Assembly (NCBI RefSeq): GCF_001995985.1
Contig: NZ_MUFC01000007.1
Span: forward strand, 66,422 to 130,421
Reading direction: 5' to 3'
DNA: 64,000 nucleotides
DNA from: Salinivibrio sharmensis
GTDB taxonomy: Bacteria; Pseudomonadota; Gammaproteobacteria; Enterobacterales; Vibrionaceae
In this document: one piece after another, positions 9,417 to 20,331 of the stretch
Numbering within the stretch: the first letter of the stretch is position 1
Layout: each line of letters starts with the position of its first letter
The notes under the pieces: generated by a model
What the model saw: the letters and a program-made list of their open reading frames with translations, nothing else
The model's database searches: none
Told to the model about the DNA's origin: nothing
Made by a program: the position numbers and the translations under genes

Positions 9417-11753
9417 ATGTCTTCTTCAATGTCACCGACTGCACGTAGCTTTTTAGCCACCATGATTAGCCTGGCGCTTTATGGCCCAGCCCTTGTTTTT
9501 GCTAATGCGGAATCATCCGACGAACCTTGTCCTGATAGCGAGGCGCGCTGTATTCCAGCGAGTGAGCAAACCCAAGATGTGAACAATGCGCCTATTCGCG
9601 TGGTGGCAGACCGCGCTGAAGCGCAAACCAATGAAAAAGCAATCTACAACGGCAATGTCGAGGTGACCCAAGGTCATCGTAAAATGACGGCAGATACCGC
9701 GACCTTGCGCGATCCAGAACGGATCGTCACCGCACAAGGGGACGTGGTGTTTAATGACGGCCAGATGATGGTCACGTCCGACTATCTGCAAGCCAACTTG
9801 GAAAATGAAGACACCACGCTCAACAATGCACAGTATAAAATGCTGTGTACCCCAGGGCGTGGTGAAGCCAAGCGAGTATTTAAAAACGGTACCACCTTTT
9901 ATGAGCTGGAAGATGGCACCTATACCACCTGTCCGGACGAAGATAAAAGCTGGCGTTTTTCTGCCTCTAAGATAGAAAAAGAAGATAGCAGCCTATTTGC
10001 TGATCTTTATCACCCTCGGTTTGAGGTGATGAATGTGCCGATTTTCTACCTGCCTTACCTGCGGGTGCCGGTTGAAGATGGTCGTTTGACTGGTTTTCTA
10101 TACCCATCAGTCTCTTGGAGCGACCGTGATGGTATCGAGATGGAAACGCCATTTTATTGGAATATCCATCCGCAACTGGATGCCACGATCACGCCCAAAT
10201 ATATGTCTGAGCGCGGCGTTCAACTCAATACCAATATTCGTTACCTTACCCCACTCGGCTCAGGCTCGCTGTACTCCGAATATCTGCCTGATGATCAGCG
10301 TAACCCAGAGCTCGATGCACGCTGGGGCTTTAACTGGACACACAGCGGCGTACAGGGCCACTGGCGCTACCAAGCTGATTACAGCAAAGTCAGTGATATC
10401 AGTTATTTCCAAGATATTGACTCGGACGTGGGTAAACGAGAAGACAATACTCTGCTACAAACCGGTGAAATCAGCTACCGCGGCTTAGATTGGAACAGCA
10501 CTGTGCGCGTGCGGGACTTCCAACCACTCACAGAAAACACCAGCGTGTATCGTTTGATGCCGCAAGTAGACTTTAACTACTACGCGCCGCAAGTCATGCC
10601 CTGGTTAGATGTGAGCGTCCCCGCACAGTTTAGTGTGTTTGCCAATGACGACCCAGATAAACCCGAAGCGACGCGCACACATCTCGCTCCGACCTTGACC
10701 ATGCCCTTTACGCGTCCATGGTTTAATGCCACCGCGGAAGCCAGCATGCTCTACACTCACTACGACCAACGTTTTGATGATGCTACGCCGGACGCTGAGT
10801 CCACGGCGACCTTGAGTAAATCGGTGGAGCGTAAAATCCCAACTGTGCGCTTGCATTCAGGGCTTGTGCTAGAACGTAACTTTTGGGCAATGGGGGGGCA
10901 CTTTAGCCAAACCATCGAGCCTCAAGTGCAATATTTGTACATCAAAGATGTGGAGCAAGGGGATATTTATAACCCGGTTAACTTCAGTGGCGGCGGTTAC
11001 GATACCGCACGCTTACAAACCGACTACTATGGGTTATTCCGCAGCAATCAGTTTAGCAGCATTGATTATATTAACCCGGCTAACCAGCTGACCTACGGGG
11101 CGACCACCCGTTTTTACGACGGTGGCTACAAAGAGCGACTCAATCTCTCGTTCGGGCAGATTTATTACTTTGATCAACCCTCCAACCAAGACGCAGACAC
11201 CTTTGACTATTCGTCTTGGGCGCTCGAAGGGGAAGCCAATATTGATGACTACCTGTTTTTACGGGCATCCATGCAATATGACAGCAACCTCAGCGAAATG
11301 CAGTTTGGTAATGCTATTGCCGAGTATCGCCACCAACAATTCTACGCGCAAACCAGTTATCGCTACGTAGCCCAAGAATACATTGAGTCTACCTTGCCGA
11401 ACCGCGATATCAGTGCACTCACCGATGACGGCCTGTCCCAAGCCGGTGTGGTCACGGGCTTTCCGCTGTGGGGTGGCCTGAGTTTTAAAGGCCAATACTG
11501 GCGCGATCTAACTCAAGATGTGATGCTAGAAAACCAGTTTAGCCTGACCTATCGCTCTGATTGTTGGGTGGTTGGCTTGAGCTATAACGAGTACTTACTT
11601 TCGCGCTCTGATATTAATACAGACCCAGAATACGACAACAACGTCACCCTCTCGTTTAGCCTATTGGGGCTGGGCGCTGACAGTGGCTTTAACTTCAGTA
11701 CGGACTCAGGTAACGCCTTGGGTTATCGTAATCCGTTTGCGCTGAAGAACTAA
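9417..11753 (+). CDS. lptD: LPS-assembly outer-membrane protein LptD
   Basis: Essential beta-barrel that, with LptE, inserts lipopolysaccharide into the outer leaflet. A signal peptide (about 35 residues, ending ...LVFANA) is followed by an N-terminal OstA/LptA-like domain (RADRAEAQTNEKAIYNGNVEV) and a long aromatic-rich barrel. About 778 residues is the usual size. Cysteines occur before the jellyroll and in the barrel part, as needed for the inter-domain disulfides. Start choice is uncertain: GTG 9387, ATG 9417 (AGGA directly adjacent) and ATG 9429 are all in frame. It is the first gene of the lptD-surA-pdxA-rsmA-apaG-apaH cluster. Confidence 0.94.
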   Translation: MSSSMSPTARSFLATMISLALYGPALVFANAESSDEPCPDSEARCIPASEQTQDVNNAPIRVVADRAEAQTNEKAIYNGNVEVTQGHRKMTADTATLRDPERIVTAQGDVVFNDGQMMVTSDYLQANLENEDTTLNNAQYKMLCTPGRGEAKRVFKNGTTFYELEDGTYTTCPDEDKSWRFSASKIEKEDSSLFADLYHPRFEVMNVPIFYLPYLRVPVEDGRLTGFLYPSVSWSDRDGIEMETPFYWNIHPQLDATITPKYMSERGVQLNTNIRYLTPLGSGSLYSEYLPDDQRNPELDARWGFNWTHSGVQGHWRYQADYSKVSDISYFQDIDSDVGKREDNTLLQTGEISYRGLDWNSTVRVRDFQPLTENTSVYRLMPQVDFNYYAPQVMPWLDVSVPAQFSVFANDDPDKPEATRTHLAPTLTMPFTRPWFNATAEASMLYTHYDQRFDDATPDAESTATLSKSVERKIPTVRLHSGLVLERNFWAMGGHFSQTIEPQVQYLYIKDVEQGDIYNPVNFSGGGYDTARLQTDYYGLFRSNQFSSIDYINPANQLTYGATTRFYDGGYKERLNLSFGQIYYFDQPSNQDADTFDYSSWALEGEANIDDYLFLRASMQYDSNLSEMQFGNAIAEYRHQQFYAQTSYRYVAQEYIESTLPNRDISALTDDGLSQAGVVTGFPLWGGLSFKGQYWRDLTQDVMLENQFSLTYRSDCWVVGLSYNEYLLSRSDINTDPEYDNNVTLSFSLLGLGADSGFNFSTDSGNALGYRNPFALKN

Positions 11754-11806
11754 CCCGCCATATTGTGGTCTGGACTGTTGAACCTATGAAAAAAAGTGGA
11801 CAAAGC

Positions 11807-13096
11807 ATGAACAAATGGAGTCACGCCCTCATCACTGGCGTTTTAGTGTTGCTGACCCCTTTAACACAAGCGGCGCCGAAAGCACTCGATCGCGTGATCG
11901 CAGTGGTCAATGACGGCGTGGTATTAAAAAGTGATATGGCGGCGATGCGTCGCACTGTTACCCTTAATGCCGCCGACCGCGAGTTGCCACCGCAAGATGT
12001 ACTTGAAGAGCAGATGCGTGAGCGGCTGATTATCGAAGAGCTACAACTGCAAGAGGCTAAACGCTTAGGGATCCAGATAGACGATAGCCAGCTGCAACAA
12101 GCCATTGAAAACATTGCTAAGGAGCAATCTGTCAGTGTGCAAGCCCTGCGCGAAAAAATGGCCAAGCAAGGTGTCGCGTGGGCGCAATACCGTGAACAAG
12201 TGCGTCGTGAACTCACCATTTCTGAGGCACGCAATGCACAAGTACGTCGCCGTATTAGCATTTTACCGCAAGAAGTTGAGACGCTGGCCAGCCAGTTAAA
12301 TGAGCAAAAGATGCAAAAGGTGAAGTACAAGCTTTCACACATTCAGCTCAAATTGGACGACGATGCCAGCAAAGCTGAGCGTGAAAGCGTGAAAAAGCAA
12401 GCTCACCGCCTGGTCGATACCCTACGCCATGACGGTAATATTGCCGAGCTGGCAATGGAGTACTCCAAAGGCCCTAAAGCGCTCGACGGTGGTGATTGGG
12501 GCTGGTTGCGACTAGAGGAAATGCCGACCATTTTCGCCGACCAGATCACCAACCAAGGTAAAGGGGCGATCATTGGTCCATTTAGAAGCGGCGTGGGTTT
12601 TCACATACTCAAAATTGATGATGTTCAAGGACTAGAAACCGTCGCCGTCACCGAAGTGAAAGCACGTCACATCCTGATCAAGCCATCGATTGTACTCAGT
12701 GATAAAGGCGCGCAAAAAGAGCTTAACAAAATGGTCAGCCAAATCCAGCGCGGTGAGCAACGCTTTGCCGATCTTGCTAAACAATACAGCGACGACCCAG
12801 GCTCTGCGGTCAATGGTGGCGACCTAGGGTGGTCAACCACTGATGCTTATGTACCCGCCTTCAAGGCCAAAGTCGATGCCCTGCCAGAAGGGCAAGTCAG
12901 CGAGCCGTTTAAAACCGTACACGGCTGGCATATCGTCGAAGTTACTGATCGCCGCGAGGTCGATAAAACCGATGCAGCGGTGAAAAATCGCGCTTACCGC
13001 ATGCTGTTCAATAGAAAATTCAACGAAGAGGCGCAAGCCTGGCTGCAAGAGCTACGCGCAGGGGCTTACGTCGAGGTGCTCACCGATGACAGCTGA
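11807..13096 (+). CDS. surA: Periplasmic chaperone / peptidyl-prolyl isomerase SurA
   Basis: Chaperone that carries unfolded outer-membrane proteins, including LptD, through the periplasm. 429 residues (E. coli 428). A signal peptide ends near TQAAP, followed by the N-terminal chaperone region ([17 protein letters not shown]) and two parvulin-type PPIase domains, each with a GGDxGW motif (GGDWGW and GGDLGW). Upstream in-frame starts exist at 11765 and 11786; the one at 11807 gives the family-length signal peptide. It lies 53 bp after lptD, and its end overlaps pdxA by 11 bp. Confidence 0.95.
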   Translation: MNKWSHALITGVLVLLTPLTQAAPKALDRVIAVVNDGVVLKSDMAAMRRTVTLNAADRELPPQDVLEEQMRERLIIEELQLQEAKRLGIQIDDSQLQQAIENIAKEQSVSVQALREKMAKQGVAWAQYREQVRRELTISEARNAQVRRRISILPQEVETLASQLNEQKMQKVKYKLSHIQLKLDDDASKAERESVKKQAHRLVDTLRHDGNIAELAMEYSKGPKALDGGDWGWLRLEEMPTIFADQITNQGKGAIIGPFRSGVGFHILKIDDVQGLETVAVTEVKARHILIKPSIVLSDKGAQKELNKMVSQIQRGEQRFADLAKQYSDDPGSAVNGGDLGWSTTDAYVPAFKAKVDALPEGQVSEPFKTVHGWHIVEVTDRREVDKTDAAVKNRAYRMLFNRKFNEEAQAWLQELRAGAYVEVLTDDS

Positions 13097-14078
13097 GCGT
13101 ATCGCGATTACGCCCGGAGAGCCTGCGGGCATCGGGCCTGATCTTGTCTTGGCCATGGCACTTCATGCCTGGCCACATCAGCTTGTCGCCGTCGCCAATA
13201 AGCAAATGCTGGCCGAGCGCGCCAATCAGTTAGGGTTGGCCATCAGCTTACGCGACTACGATCCCTGCACTGAACCGCAAGCACACAAGGCGGGCGAACT
13301 TATCGTCGCAGATACGCCGATTGGCGCAGCGGTGACCCCTGGTCAATTAGATGAAGCCAACGGCCGCTATGTGCTTGATACCCTGACCCGCGCCGCGGAA
13401 GGAAACATGAGCGGTGAGTTTGCCGCGATTGTCACAGGTCCAGTGCATAAAGGCATCATCAACCGTGCTGGGGTATCTTTTAGCGGCCATACTGAGTTTT
13501 TTGCCCAGCACGCCAATGTCAATCAAGTGGTGATGATGCTCGCCACTGAAGGGTTACGCGTCGCCTTGGTCACCACCCACATTCCATTGGCCTATGTCTC
13601 CAAGGCCATCACCCGTGAGCGCTTGCACGATGTGATCGGCATTTTGCATCAAGACTTACGCGAGAAGTTTGCGATTGCACACCCTCGTATTTATGTGTGC
13701 GGCCTGAATCCGCATGCTGGTGAAGGGGGCTGTTTAGGAACAGAAGAAATCGACACCATTGAGCCGGCGCTGGATGATCTACGCCAACAAGGGATGGATT
13801 TGGTCGGTCCCCTGCCCGCTGATACGCTTTTCCAAGAAAAGTATCTGCAAGATGCCGATGCTGTACTGGCGATGTATCACGACCAGGGCCTACCTGTGTT
13901 AAAATTCAAAGGATTTGGGCGCTCAGTGAATATTACCCTGGGTTTGCCTTTTGTCAGAACATCAGTAGATCATGGTACCGCACTGGATTTAGCGGGTACC
14001 GGTACGGCGGATACAGGAAGCCTGCGGACGGCCATCTCCCACGCCATTGAATTAGTAGATAGCAAGCATGAGCGATAA
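13086..14078 (+). CDS. pdxA: 4-hydroxythreonine-4-phosphate dehydrogenase
   Basis: NAD-dependent oxidation and decarboxylation of 4-phosphohydroxy-L-threonine in the DXP-dependent pyridoxal phosphate pathway. 330 residues. The start [13 protein letters not shown] is the family signature. Metal-binding histidines are seen in [19 protein letters not shown] and AMYHDQGL, and the C-terminal substrate loop reads [10 protein letters not shown]. It overlaps surA by 11 bp and rsmA by 11 bp, indicating translational coupling. Confidence 0.96.
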   Translation: MTAERIAITPGEPAGIGPDLVLAMALHAWPHQLVAVANKQMLAERANQLGLAISLRDYDPCTEPQAHKAGELIVADTPIGAAVTPGQLDEANGRYVLDTLTRAAEGNMSGEFAAIVTGPVHKGIINRAGVSFSGHTEFFAQHANVNQVVMMLATEGLRVALVTTHIPLAYVSKAITRERLHDVIGILHQDLREKFAIAHPRIYVCGLNPHAGEGGCLGTEEIDTIEPALDDLRQQGMDLVGPLPADTLFQEKYLQDADAVLAMYHDQGLPVLKFKGFGRSVNITLGLPFVRTSVDHGTALDLAGTGTADTGSLRTAISHAIELVDSKHER

Positions 14079-14874
14079 AGTCCATCAAGGCCACCGTGCC
14101 AGAAAACGTTTCGGGCAGAACTTCCTCAATGACCCTTATGTCATTGACGGTATTGTGTCAGCCATTAATCCCCAATCCGGCGAGAACTTGGTCGAGATTG
14201 GCCCAGGTCTCGGCGCGCTCACTGAGCCAGTCACCGAGCAAGTCGACCACCTAAACGTGGTTGAACTTGACCGAGATCTTGCCGCGCGCTTGCGCAGTCA
14301 CCCTTTCATGGGCCGTAAACTCACGGTGCATGAAGCCGATGCGATGGCCTTTGATTTTGCCGAGCTTGCCAAGCAAGGCCCACTGCGGATTTTTGGCAAT
14401 CTGCCATATAACGTCTCTACGCCGCTAATGTTCCATTTATTCTCTTTTGCCGACCAAGTGCAAGATATGCACTTTATGTTGCAAAAAGAAGTAGTGAACC
14501 GCCTAGCAGCCGGTCCTGGCACCAAAGCATATGGGCGTCTTACGGTCATGGCACAATACTACTGCCAGGTGATCCCGGTATTGGAAGTGCCACCGACTGC
14601 CTTTAAACCTGCACCGAAAGTGGACTCCGCGGTTGTGCGCTTAGTGCCACACAAAACCTTGCCACATCCGGTCACCAATTTGTCATGGTTAGAGCGTGTG
14701 TGTCGTGAAGGTTTTAATCAACGCCGTAAAACCATACGTAACTGTTTTAAGTCATTGGTTAGTGTCGATACATTGACTGAGCTTGGTATCGACCCCAGCT
14801 TACGTCCTGAACACATGACCTTGGCGCAGTTCTCCAGCTTGGCCAACTGGTTGGATGCCAATCACTCATCATAA
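14068..14874 (+). CDS. rsmA: 16S rRNA dimethyladenosine transferase RsmA (KsgA)
   Basis: Dimethylates the two adjacent adenines near the 3' end of 16S rRNA during 30S maturation. 268 residues. SAM-binding motif [11 protein letters not shown] and catalytic motif IV FGNLPYN are present, as is the N-terminal RKRFGQNFL signature. It is coupled to pdxA by an 11-bp overlap. Confidence 0.97.
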   Translation: MSDKVHQGHRARKRFGQNFLNDPYVIDGIVSAINPQSGENLVEIGPGLGALTEPVTEQVDHLNVVELDRDLAARLRSHPFMGRKLTVHEADAMAFDFAELAKQGPLRIFGNLPYNVSTPLMFHLFSFADQVQDMHFMLQKEVVNRLAAGPGTKAYGRLTVMAQYYCQVIPVLEVPPTAFKPAPKVDSAVVRLVPHKTLPHPVTNLSWLERVCREGFNQRRKTIRNCFKSLVSVDTLTELGIDPSLRPEHMTLAQFSSLANWLDANHSS

Positions 14875-14888
14875 ACAGGAGCCTTGAT

Positions 14889-15272
14889 TTGCAAGCCACT
14901 GAACAATCGCAATTCGAGATTCACGTCGCGACACAATATGTGGAAGACCAATCTGAGCCTGACAATGAGCGCTTTGTCTTCTCATACACGGTCACCATTA
15001 AAAACCGCGGCGACACCCCCGCACAGCTGATGCGAAGAAAATGGTTAATCACGGATGCCAACGGCAAAGAGCTAGAAATCGAGGGCGAGGGGGTAGTCGG
15101 TGAACAACCCAAGATTGCCGCGGGAGAAAAGTATACCTACACCAGTGGCACCATCATTGAGACGCCTGTGGGTGTGATGCAAGGCTTTTATACCATGCAA
15201 GATCAAGACGATCAGTCGTTTAAGGTCGATATTGCACCGTTTCGTCTCGCGCTGCCAAACATTCTCCACTAA
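14889..15272 (+). CDS. apaG: ApaG (DUF525) protein
   Basis: Small FN3-like beta-sandwich protein, 127 residues, of poorly defined function, genetically tied to apaH and metal tolerance in enterics. Conserved blocks RFVFSYTVTI, LMRRKWLITD and the GVVGEQP / PVGVMQGFY turns are visible. The start is a TTG at 14889, supported by AGGAG at 14877-14881 seven bases upstream and by the family's N-terminal length; no in-frame ATG is available. It begins 14 bp after rsmA. Confidence 0.92.
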   Translation: MQATEQSQFEIHVATQYVEDQSEPDNERFVFSYTVTIKNRGDTPAQLMRRKWLITDANGKELEIEGEGVVGEQPKIAAGEKYTYTSGTIIETPVGVMQGFYTMQDQDDQSFKVDIAPFRLALPNILH

Positions 15273-15289
15273 TCCCAACAGGGAGGCAT

Positions 15290-16135
15290 ATGGCGACCTA
15301 TCTTGTCGGGGATATCCATGGTTGTGAGCGCACATTACGTGCGCTTCTCACTCAGGTCGATTTTTCCCCAGATAAAGACATCTTATACTCAGTAGGGGAT
15401 TTGGTCGCACGCGGCCCCGATTCCCTCGGCGTGTTACGTTTCTTTTATCAACTCGGGGACGCAGCGCGCGTCGTCTTGGGTAACCACGATTTGCATTTGC
15501 TGGCGGTGGCTCACGGTATTAAGCCTGTTAAAGCCAAAGACAACACCCAACCTATTCTCGATGCGCCAGATAAAAAGTCGTTGCTTAGCTGGCTGTCTCA
15601 GCAGCCACTTCTGATGGATGTCGCCGCGCCAGACGGTGGCTTTTTGCTGACCCATGCGGGCATCAGCCCACAGTGGGACAAAAAGACTGCCGTCGCCTGT
15701 GCCAATGAGGTCGAAGCGATACTGCGCAGTGACGAGCAGCGCTGGTTACTGGAAAACATGTATGCAGACAGCCCCGATCAATGGGATCCACCACTGAGCG
15801 GCCTTGACCGTTATCGCTATATCATCAATAGCTTTACCCGCATGCGTTTTTGTTTCCCTGATGGTCGCCTGGACATGCAATGCAAGCTGCCGCCCAGCCA
15901 AGCGGCTGACAGCGGCTTATTACCCTGGTTTGAAGTACCTGAACGCCAACCACTTGATCAGGCGGTAGTTTTTGGCCATTGGGCGGCATTAAATGGCACC
16001 ATCCAACCCAAGCTTTATGGGTTAGATACCGGGTGTGTCTGGGGCGGTAGCCTCACGCTACTGCGTTGGGAAGACAAAGCCTGCTTTACCCTCCCAGCAG
16101 AAAAAACATCACCTAAGCGCGATCCCAAACAGTAA
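15290..16135 (+). CDS. apaH: Symmetrical bis(5'-nucleosyl)-tetraphosphatase
   Basis: Hydrolyses Ap4A to two ADP and removes Np4-type RNA caps. 281 residues of the metallophosphatase fold with GDIHGC, GDLVARGPDS, GNHD and LTHAGI motifs, all metal ligands intact. GGGAGGC precedes the ATG. It is the last gene of the lptD operon, and its final 23 bases overlap the end of the convergent folA. Confidence 0.96.
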   Translation: MATYLVGDIHGCERTLRALLTQVDFSPDKDILYSVGDLVARGPDSLGVLRFFYQLGDAARVVLGNHDLHLLAVAHGIKPVKAKDNTQPILDAPDKKSLLSWLSQQPLLMDVAAPDGGFLLTHAGISPQWDKKTAVACANEVEAILRSDEQRWLLENMYADSPDQWDPPLSGLDRYRYIINSFTRMRFCFPDGRLDMQCKLPPSQAADSGLLPWFEVPERQPLDQAVVFGHWAALNGTIQPKLYGLDTGCVWGGSLTLLRWEDKACFTLPAEKTSPKRDPKQ

Positions 16136-16595
16136 AGGTAACAGGGTGGGCGTTTTTGTCATCCGCAGGGTGTGAGCCTACCTCTGTTTTCTTCCACCCT
16201 TCCCCCCATTGCGGGAAGCGGGTATCGCCGTCGACATCAAGATCAATAAAGGTAAGATACAAACGGTCAGCGCGGGGCAAAAATGTTTGATAAATCGTAC
16301 CGCCACCAATCACCATGACCTCCTCATATTCGGCCACGGTTTCAAGCGCTTGCTCTGGCGAGCTCACCACTGTGACACCCTCTGGCTGAAAGTCAGGATC
16401 GCGACTGATCACAATATTCGGTCGCTTGGGCAGTGGGCGACCAATTGACTCAAAGGTTTTACGCCCCATGACCACAGGATGCCCTAAGGTAGTGCGCTTA
16501 AACCACGCTAAATCCGCCGGCAAATGCCATGGCATTTGGTTATTCTTACCAATCACTCGGTCGTGTGCCATTGCAGCCACTAAACTGACGCGCAT
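16113..16595 (-). CDS. folA: Dihydrofolate reductase
   Basis: NADPH-dependent reduction of dihydrofolate; target of trimethoprim. 160 residues, close to E. coli FolA (159). The active-site Asp is residue 28 (MPWHLPADL). The NADPH-binding VMGRKTFESIG and VIGGGTIY blocks and the C-terminal TFTVWDR strand are conserved. Its 3' end overlaps the convergent apaH by 23 bp. It starts 17 bp after yjjB on the same strand, so yjjP-yjjB-folA may be one transcript. Confidence 0.96.
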   Translation of the reverse strand: MRVSLVAAMAHDRVIGKNNQMPWHLPADLAWFKRTTLGHPVVMGRKTFESIGRPLPKRPNIVISRDPDFQPEGVTVVSSPEQALETVAEYEEVMVIGGGTIYQTFLPRADRLYLTFIDLDVDGDTRFPQWGEGWKKTEVGSHPADDKNAHPVTFTVWDRA

Positions 16596-16612
16596 TACAG
16601 GTGCCCTTTTTC

Positions 16613-17089
16613 TTAAATCACTGGACGGCGACGATAAAACAATAACCCCGGCATCGCAAGGCCAATGGCCAGGGCCGAGAGAATGAAACCCGCGGTAGTT
16701 AGGTTTTCAATCAGGCTCGCCCAAAGCGCCGGGCTATAGCCTTGATTGTTGATGGTTACCAGTGCAATCATCGCTTTAAACGCGTAAACGCCTGGGATCA
16801 TCGGGATAATTGCTGCCACGGTAAACACCTTGGGATGCGCCAAAAAGCGTTGTGACCAGTAAACACCTAAAAAGCCAATTGTGGTCGCGCCTGCCAGCGT
16901 GGCCCACTCAATGGCGACACCAGACTCCATCAATAAAAAGCGTAAGCCATGGCCAACCGCGCCACCATAAGCACAATACTTAAGCGCTTTAACCGGCACA
17001 TTGAACACCAATGCAAATCCCACCGCGGGGATCATGGCAAAGAACATGTCTTCTAGTAAGGCGAGCAATAAACTCATAACCACCCCCAT
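16613..17089 (-). CDS. yjjB: ThrE-type exporter subunit YjjB
   Basis: 158-residue inner-membrane protein with four to five hydrophobic segments. It closely follows E. coli YjjB (MGV..LLAL..DM, IPAVGFALVFNVP, HPKVFTVAA, IPMIPG). YjjB pairs with YjjP to make a split ThrE-family transporter, reported in E. coli to export succinate. The ATG at 17089 matches the E. coli N-terminus; a second ATG at 17077 overlaps the yjjP stop as ATGA and is a possible alternative. It overlaps yjjP by 16 bp. Confidence 0.9.
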   Translation of the reverse strand: MGVVMSLLLALLEDMFFAMIPAVGFALVFNVPVKALKYCAYGGAVGHGLRFLLMESGVAIEWATLAGATTIGFLGVYWSQRFLAHPKVFTVAAIIPMIPGVYAFKAMIALVTINNQGYSPALWASLIENLTTAGFILSALAIGLAMPGLLFYRRRPVI

Positions 17090-17853
17090 GCTCCCACCAA
17101 ATTCATTGCGCCGACAATCCCCAGCGCTGTCGCCAAGGTGAGTAAGGATGCCATCGTCCAGCGTGCGATCCCCATATCGACAAAGCCTTTAACCATGTCT
17201 GATACCGCGTTTATCAACGGATAGCCGGGTACGAGCATTAAGACTGATGATGCCATGATGAGGAAAGGTTCGTTGCCCCAATCCATAATGGTGCCCACAC
17301 TGGATATCAAGGTTGTGACCAGCGCAGTGACGGCGAAGGTGAGAAGCGGATTGAAGTGACGATGGGCAATTAACTGGCGCACTCGCATGCCAGTGGCAGA
17401 CGCCATAAACGTCAGTGCAAACACCACAGCATCGCCGCCCGCTAATCGACTGAAAGCCGCACACGACAAGCCTATCATCCCCACCACCAGCCAAGGCGGA
17501 TAGCGAAAGGGTTCGATACGACTTAAGCGCTTGCGCACTGCTAAGGCATCGAGGATCCCTTTCTCGGCCAAAATGACCGTGCGTTGGATATCGGTCACCA
17601 CTTTCATGTTGATCCCGCGATCGGGGCAACGTCTGGCGGTGGTAATACAATGACCTTGACTGAGCGTGGTGACCACCAAGGAGCTCGCTGATAACGCCAA
17701 CTCAACGCTATCAAGTCCTAGCGCTCGCCCTAAGCGAATACTCACATCGCTGACGAGCTTACTTTCCGCACCATGCTGTAACAGTCGCTGCCCCACTTCA
17801 ATCACTAAACGCGATATAGCACGTTGCTCTGGCTCGGTTAACCGCTTTCCCAC
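17074..17853 (-). CDS. yjjP: ThrE-type exporter subunit YjjP
   Basis: 259-residue inner-membrane protein, the larger half of the split ThrE-family (DUF1212) carrier. A soluble N-terminal part (AISRLVIEVGQRLLQHGAES...RGINMKVVTDI) precedes about five hydrophobic helices from residue ~118. It is strongly E. coli YjjP-like. It is the first gene of the minus-strand run yjjP-yjjB-folA; the obgE terminator lies just upstream. Confidence 0.9.
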   Translation of the reverse strand: MGKRLTEPEQRAISRLVIEVGQRLLQHGAESKLVSDVSIRLGRALGLDSVELALSASSLVVTTLSQGHCITTARRCPDRGINMKVVTDIQRTVILAEKGILDALAVRKRLSRIEPFRYPPWLVVGMIGLSCAAFSRLAGGDAVVFALTFMASATGMRVRQLIAHRHFNPLLTFAVTALVTTLISSVGTIMDWGNEPFLIMASSVLMLVPGYPLINAVSDMVKGFVDMGIARWTMASLLTLATALGIVGAMNLVGAWGWL

Positions 17854-17963
17854 CTTAAAAATCCCTCTTACATTGCCCTTATCTGCTCGCAGTATTCATT
17901 ACCGACCCGTCACGGTCTTTGATGCAAATAAAGTTGCGATCAGATTATCGCCAAATCGGACAT

Positions 17964-17997
17964 AAAAAAAGCCGCTACAGGCGTAACGGCTTTTTAG
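17964..17997 (-). terminator. Intrinsic terminator after obgE
   Basis: Read on the minus strand: GCCGTTAC-GCCT-GTAGCGGC (eight pairs including one G-U) followed by seven T. It lies directly after the obgE stop at 18000. Confidence 0.85.
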
Positions 17998-17999
17998 GA

Positions 18000-19220
<1,221 letters not shown>

Positions 19221-19325
19221 TTAGTGAATGGCGATCTTATCGATCTTAGGATCATTTTTCTGCTTTGACCGACTTTCTGCGCTGCTCTATCAAACGCTCA
19301 CTGACCAGTGATCACCAGACACAAT

Positions 19326-19352
19326 AAAAAGCCCCGCCAAAAGGCAGGGCTT
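19326..19352 (-). terminator. Intrinsic terminator after rpmA
   Basis: Minus-strand hairpin AAGCCCTGCC-TTTT-GGCGGGGCTT followed by T-rich sequence, 25 bp after the rpmA stop. It would reduce read-through into obgE. Confidence 0.8.
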
Positions 19353-19376
19353 CAGAAATTCGCTTGGCGTTGAAGC

Positions 19377-19634
19377 TTATTCAGCTTCGATAGTAACGAA
19401 TTTACGGTTATGACGACCTTTGGTCTCAAATTTCACTTTGCCATCAGACAGAGCGAATAGAGTGTGGTCTTTACCGCAACCTACGTTAGTGCCTGCGTGG
19501 AATTTAGTACCACGTTGACGAACGATGATGTTACCTGCTAGTACAGACTCACCACCGAAGCGTTTAACACCTAGGCGTTTACTTTCTGAATCGCGGCCGT
19601 TTTTAGTAGAACCGCCAGCTTTTTTGTGTGCCAT
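19377..19634 (-). CDS. rpmA: 50S ribosomal protein L27
   Basis: 85 residues. The start [19 protein letters not shown] is the canonical bL27 N-terminus near the peptidyl transferase centre; GRKFVTIE-type ending conserved. It lies 18 bp after rplU, in one transcription unit. Confidence 0.98.
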   Translation of the reverse strand: MAHKKAGGSTKNGRDSESKRLGVKRFGGESVLAGNIIVRQRGTKFHAGTNVGCGKDHTLFALSDGKVKFETKGRHNRKFVTIEAE

Positions 19635-19652
19635 CTCTTCTCTCTCCTACTC

Positions 19653-19964
19653 TTAAGCGCTGATGCCAGTGATTTTGACTTCAGTGAACCACTGACGGTG
19701 GCCCATGTGCTTGCGAGAATGTTTACGACGACGGAACTTAACGATATTCACTTTATCGCCGCGACCGTGAGTAACAACTTCTGCTGTCACTTTTGCACCG
19801 CTAACAAAAGGCGCGCCAACTTTAACGTCTTCGCCGTTTGCCACTAGCAATACTTTGTCAAGTTCTACACTTGCGCCAGTTTCAACGTCTAGCTTTTCCA
19901 AGCGAATAGTCTGGCCTTCGCTTACTCGGTGTTGCTTACCACCACTTTGGAAAACTGCGTACAT
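19653..19964 (-). CDS. rplU: 50S ribosomal protein L21
   Basis: 103 residues with [14 protein letters not shown] at the N-terminus and KRRKHSRK(H)MGHRQ near the C-terminus, both hallmarks of bL21. First gene of rplU-rpmA; a near-consensus sigma-70 promoter lies about 80-110 bp upstream. Confidence 0.98.
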   Translation of the reverse strand: MYAVFQSGGKQHRVSEGQTIRLEKLDVETGASVELDKVLLVANGEDVKVGAPFVSGAKVTAEVVTHGRGDKVNIVKFRRRKHSRKHMGHRQWFTEVKITGISA

Positions 19965-20331
19965 GTTTTACTCCGCATTTCCGCACGGCCTGCTGCATTA
20001 TTGAGCAACAAGGGGTGCGCATATAATCCATCAATAGGGCGCGAATTCTACGGCAGAATTTGATTTGAGGCAAGAGGGGAAAGCAAGAAAATTGGTGAAA
20101 AGGTGCTCAGCATTAATTCCCGCACATTTTCCCTGTGCGAGCGCTATCTCGTCGCCTGTCATCTGGTGTACTATGCCAAGCTAAATACCCGCTCTGGTGC
20201 CGATACTGACGAAGGTTTCACGCCATTCTGAACGTATTAACGTGCAATATTTCGCCTCTTGCTGCGAGTAAGTTGTGATTGATTTCGTTAGCTCGGCAGG
20301 CAAGTAACTAGGACAACGCCCGGATATATTC
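19965..20331. other. Divergent intergenic region rplU / ispB
   Basis: 366 bp without a gene. It holds the rplU promoter (20045-20073, minus strand). A small hairpin CGCACA-N7-TGTGCG near 20123-20141 is also present. The ispB promoter is expected on the plus strand, but I could not place clear hexamers. No RNA gene was recognised. Confidence 0.6.
20045..20073 (-). promoter_or_regulatory. Sigma-70 promoter for rplU-rpmA
   Basis: On the minus strand: TTGCCT, 17-base spacer, TAGAAT. Good matches to -35 and -10 at ideal spacing, about 80 bp upstream of the rplU start. Confidence 0.65.
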
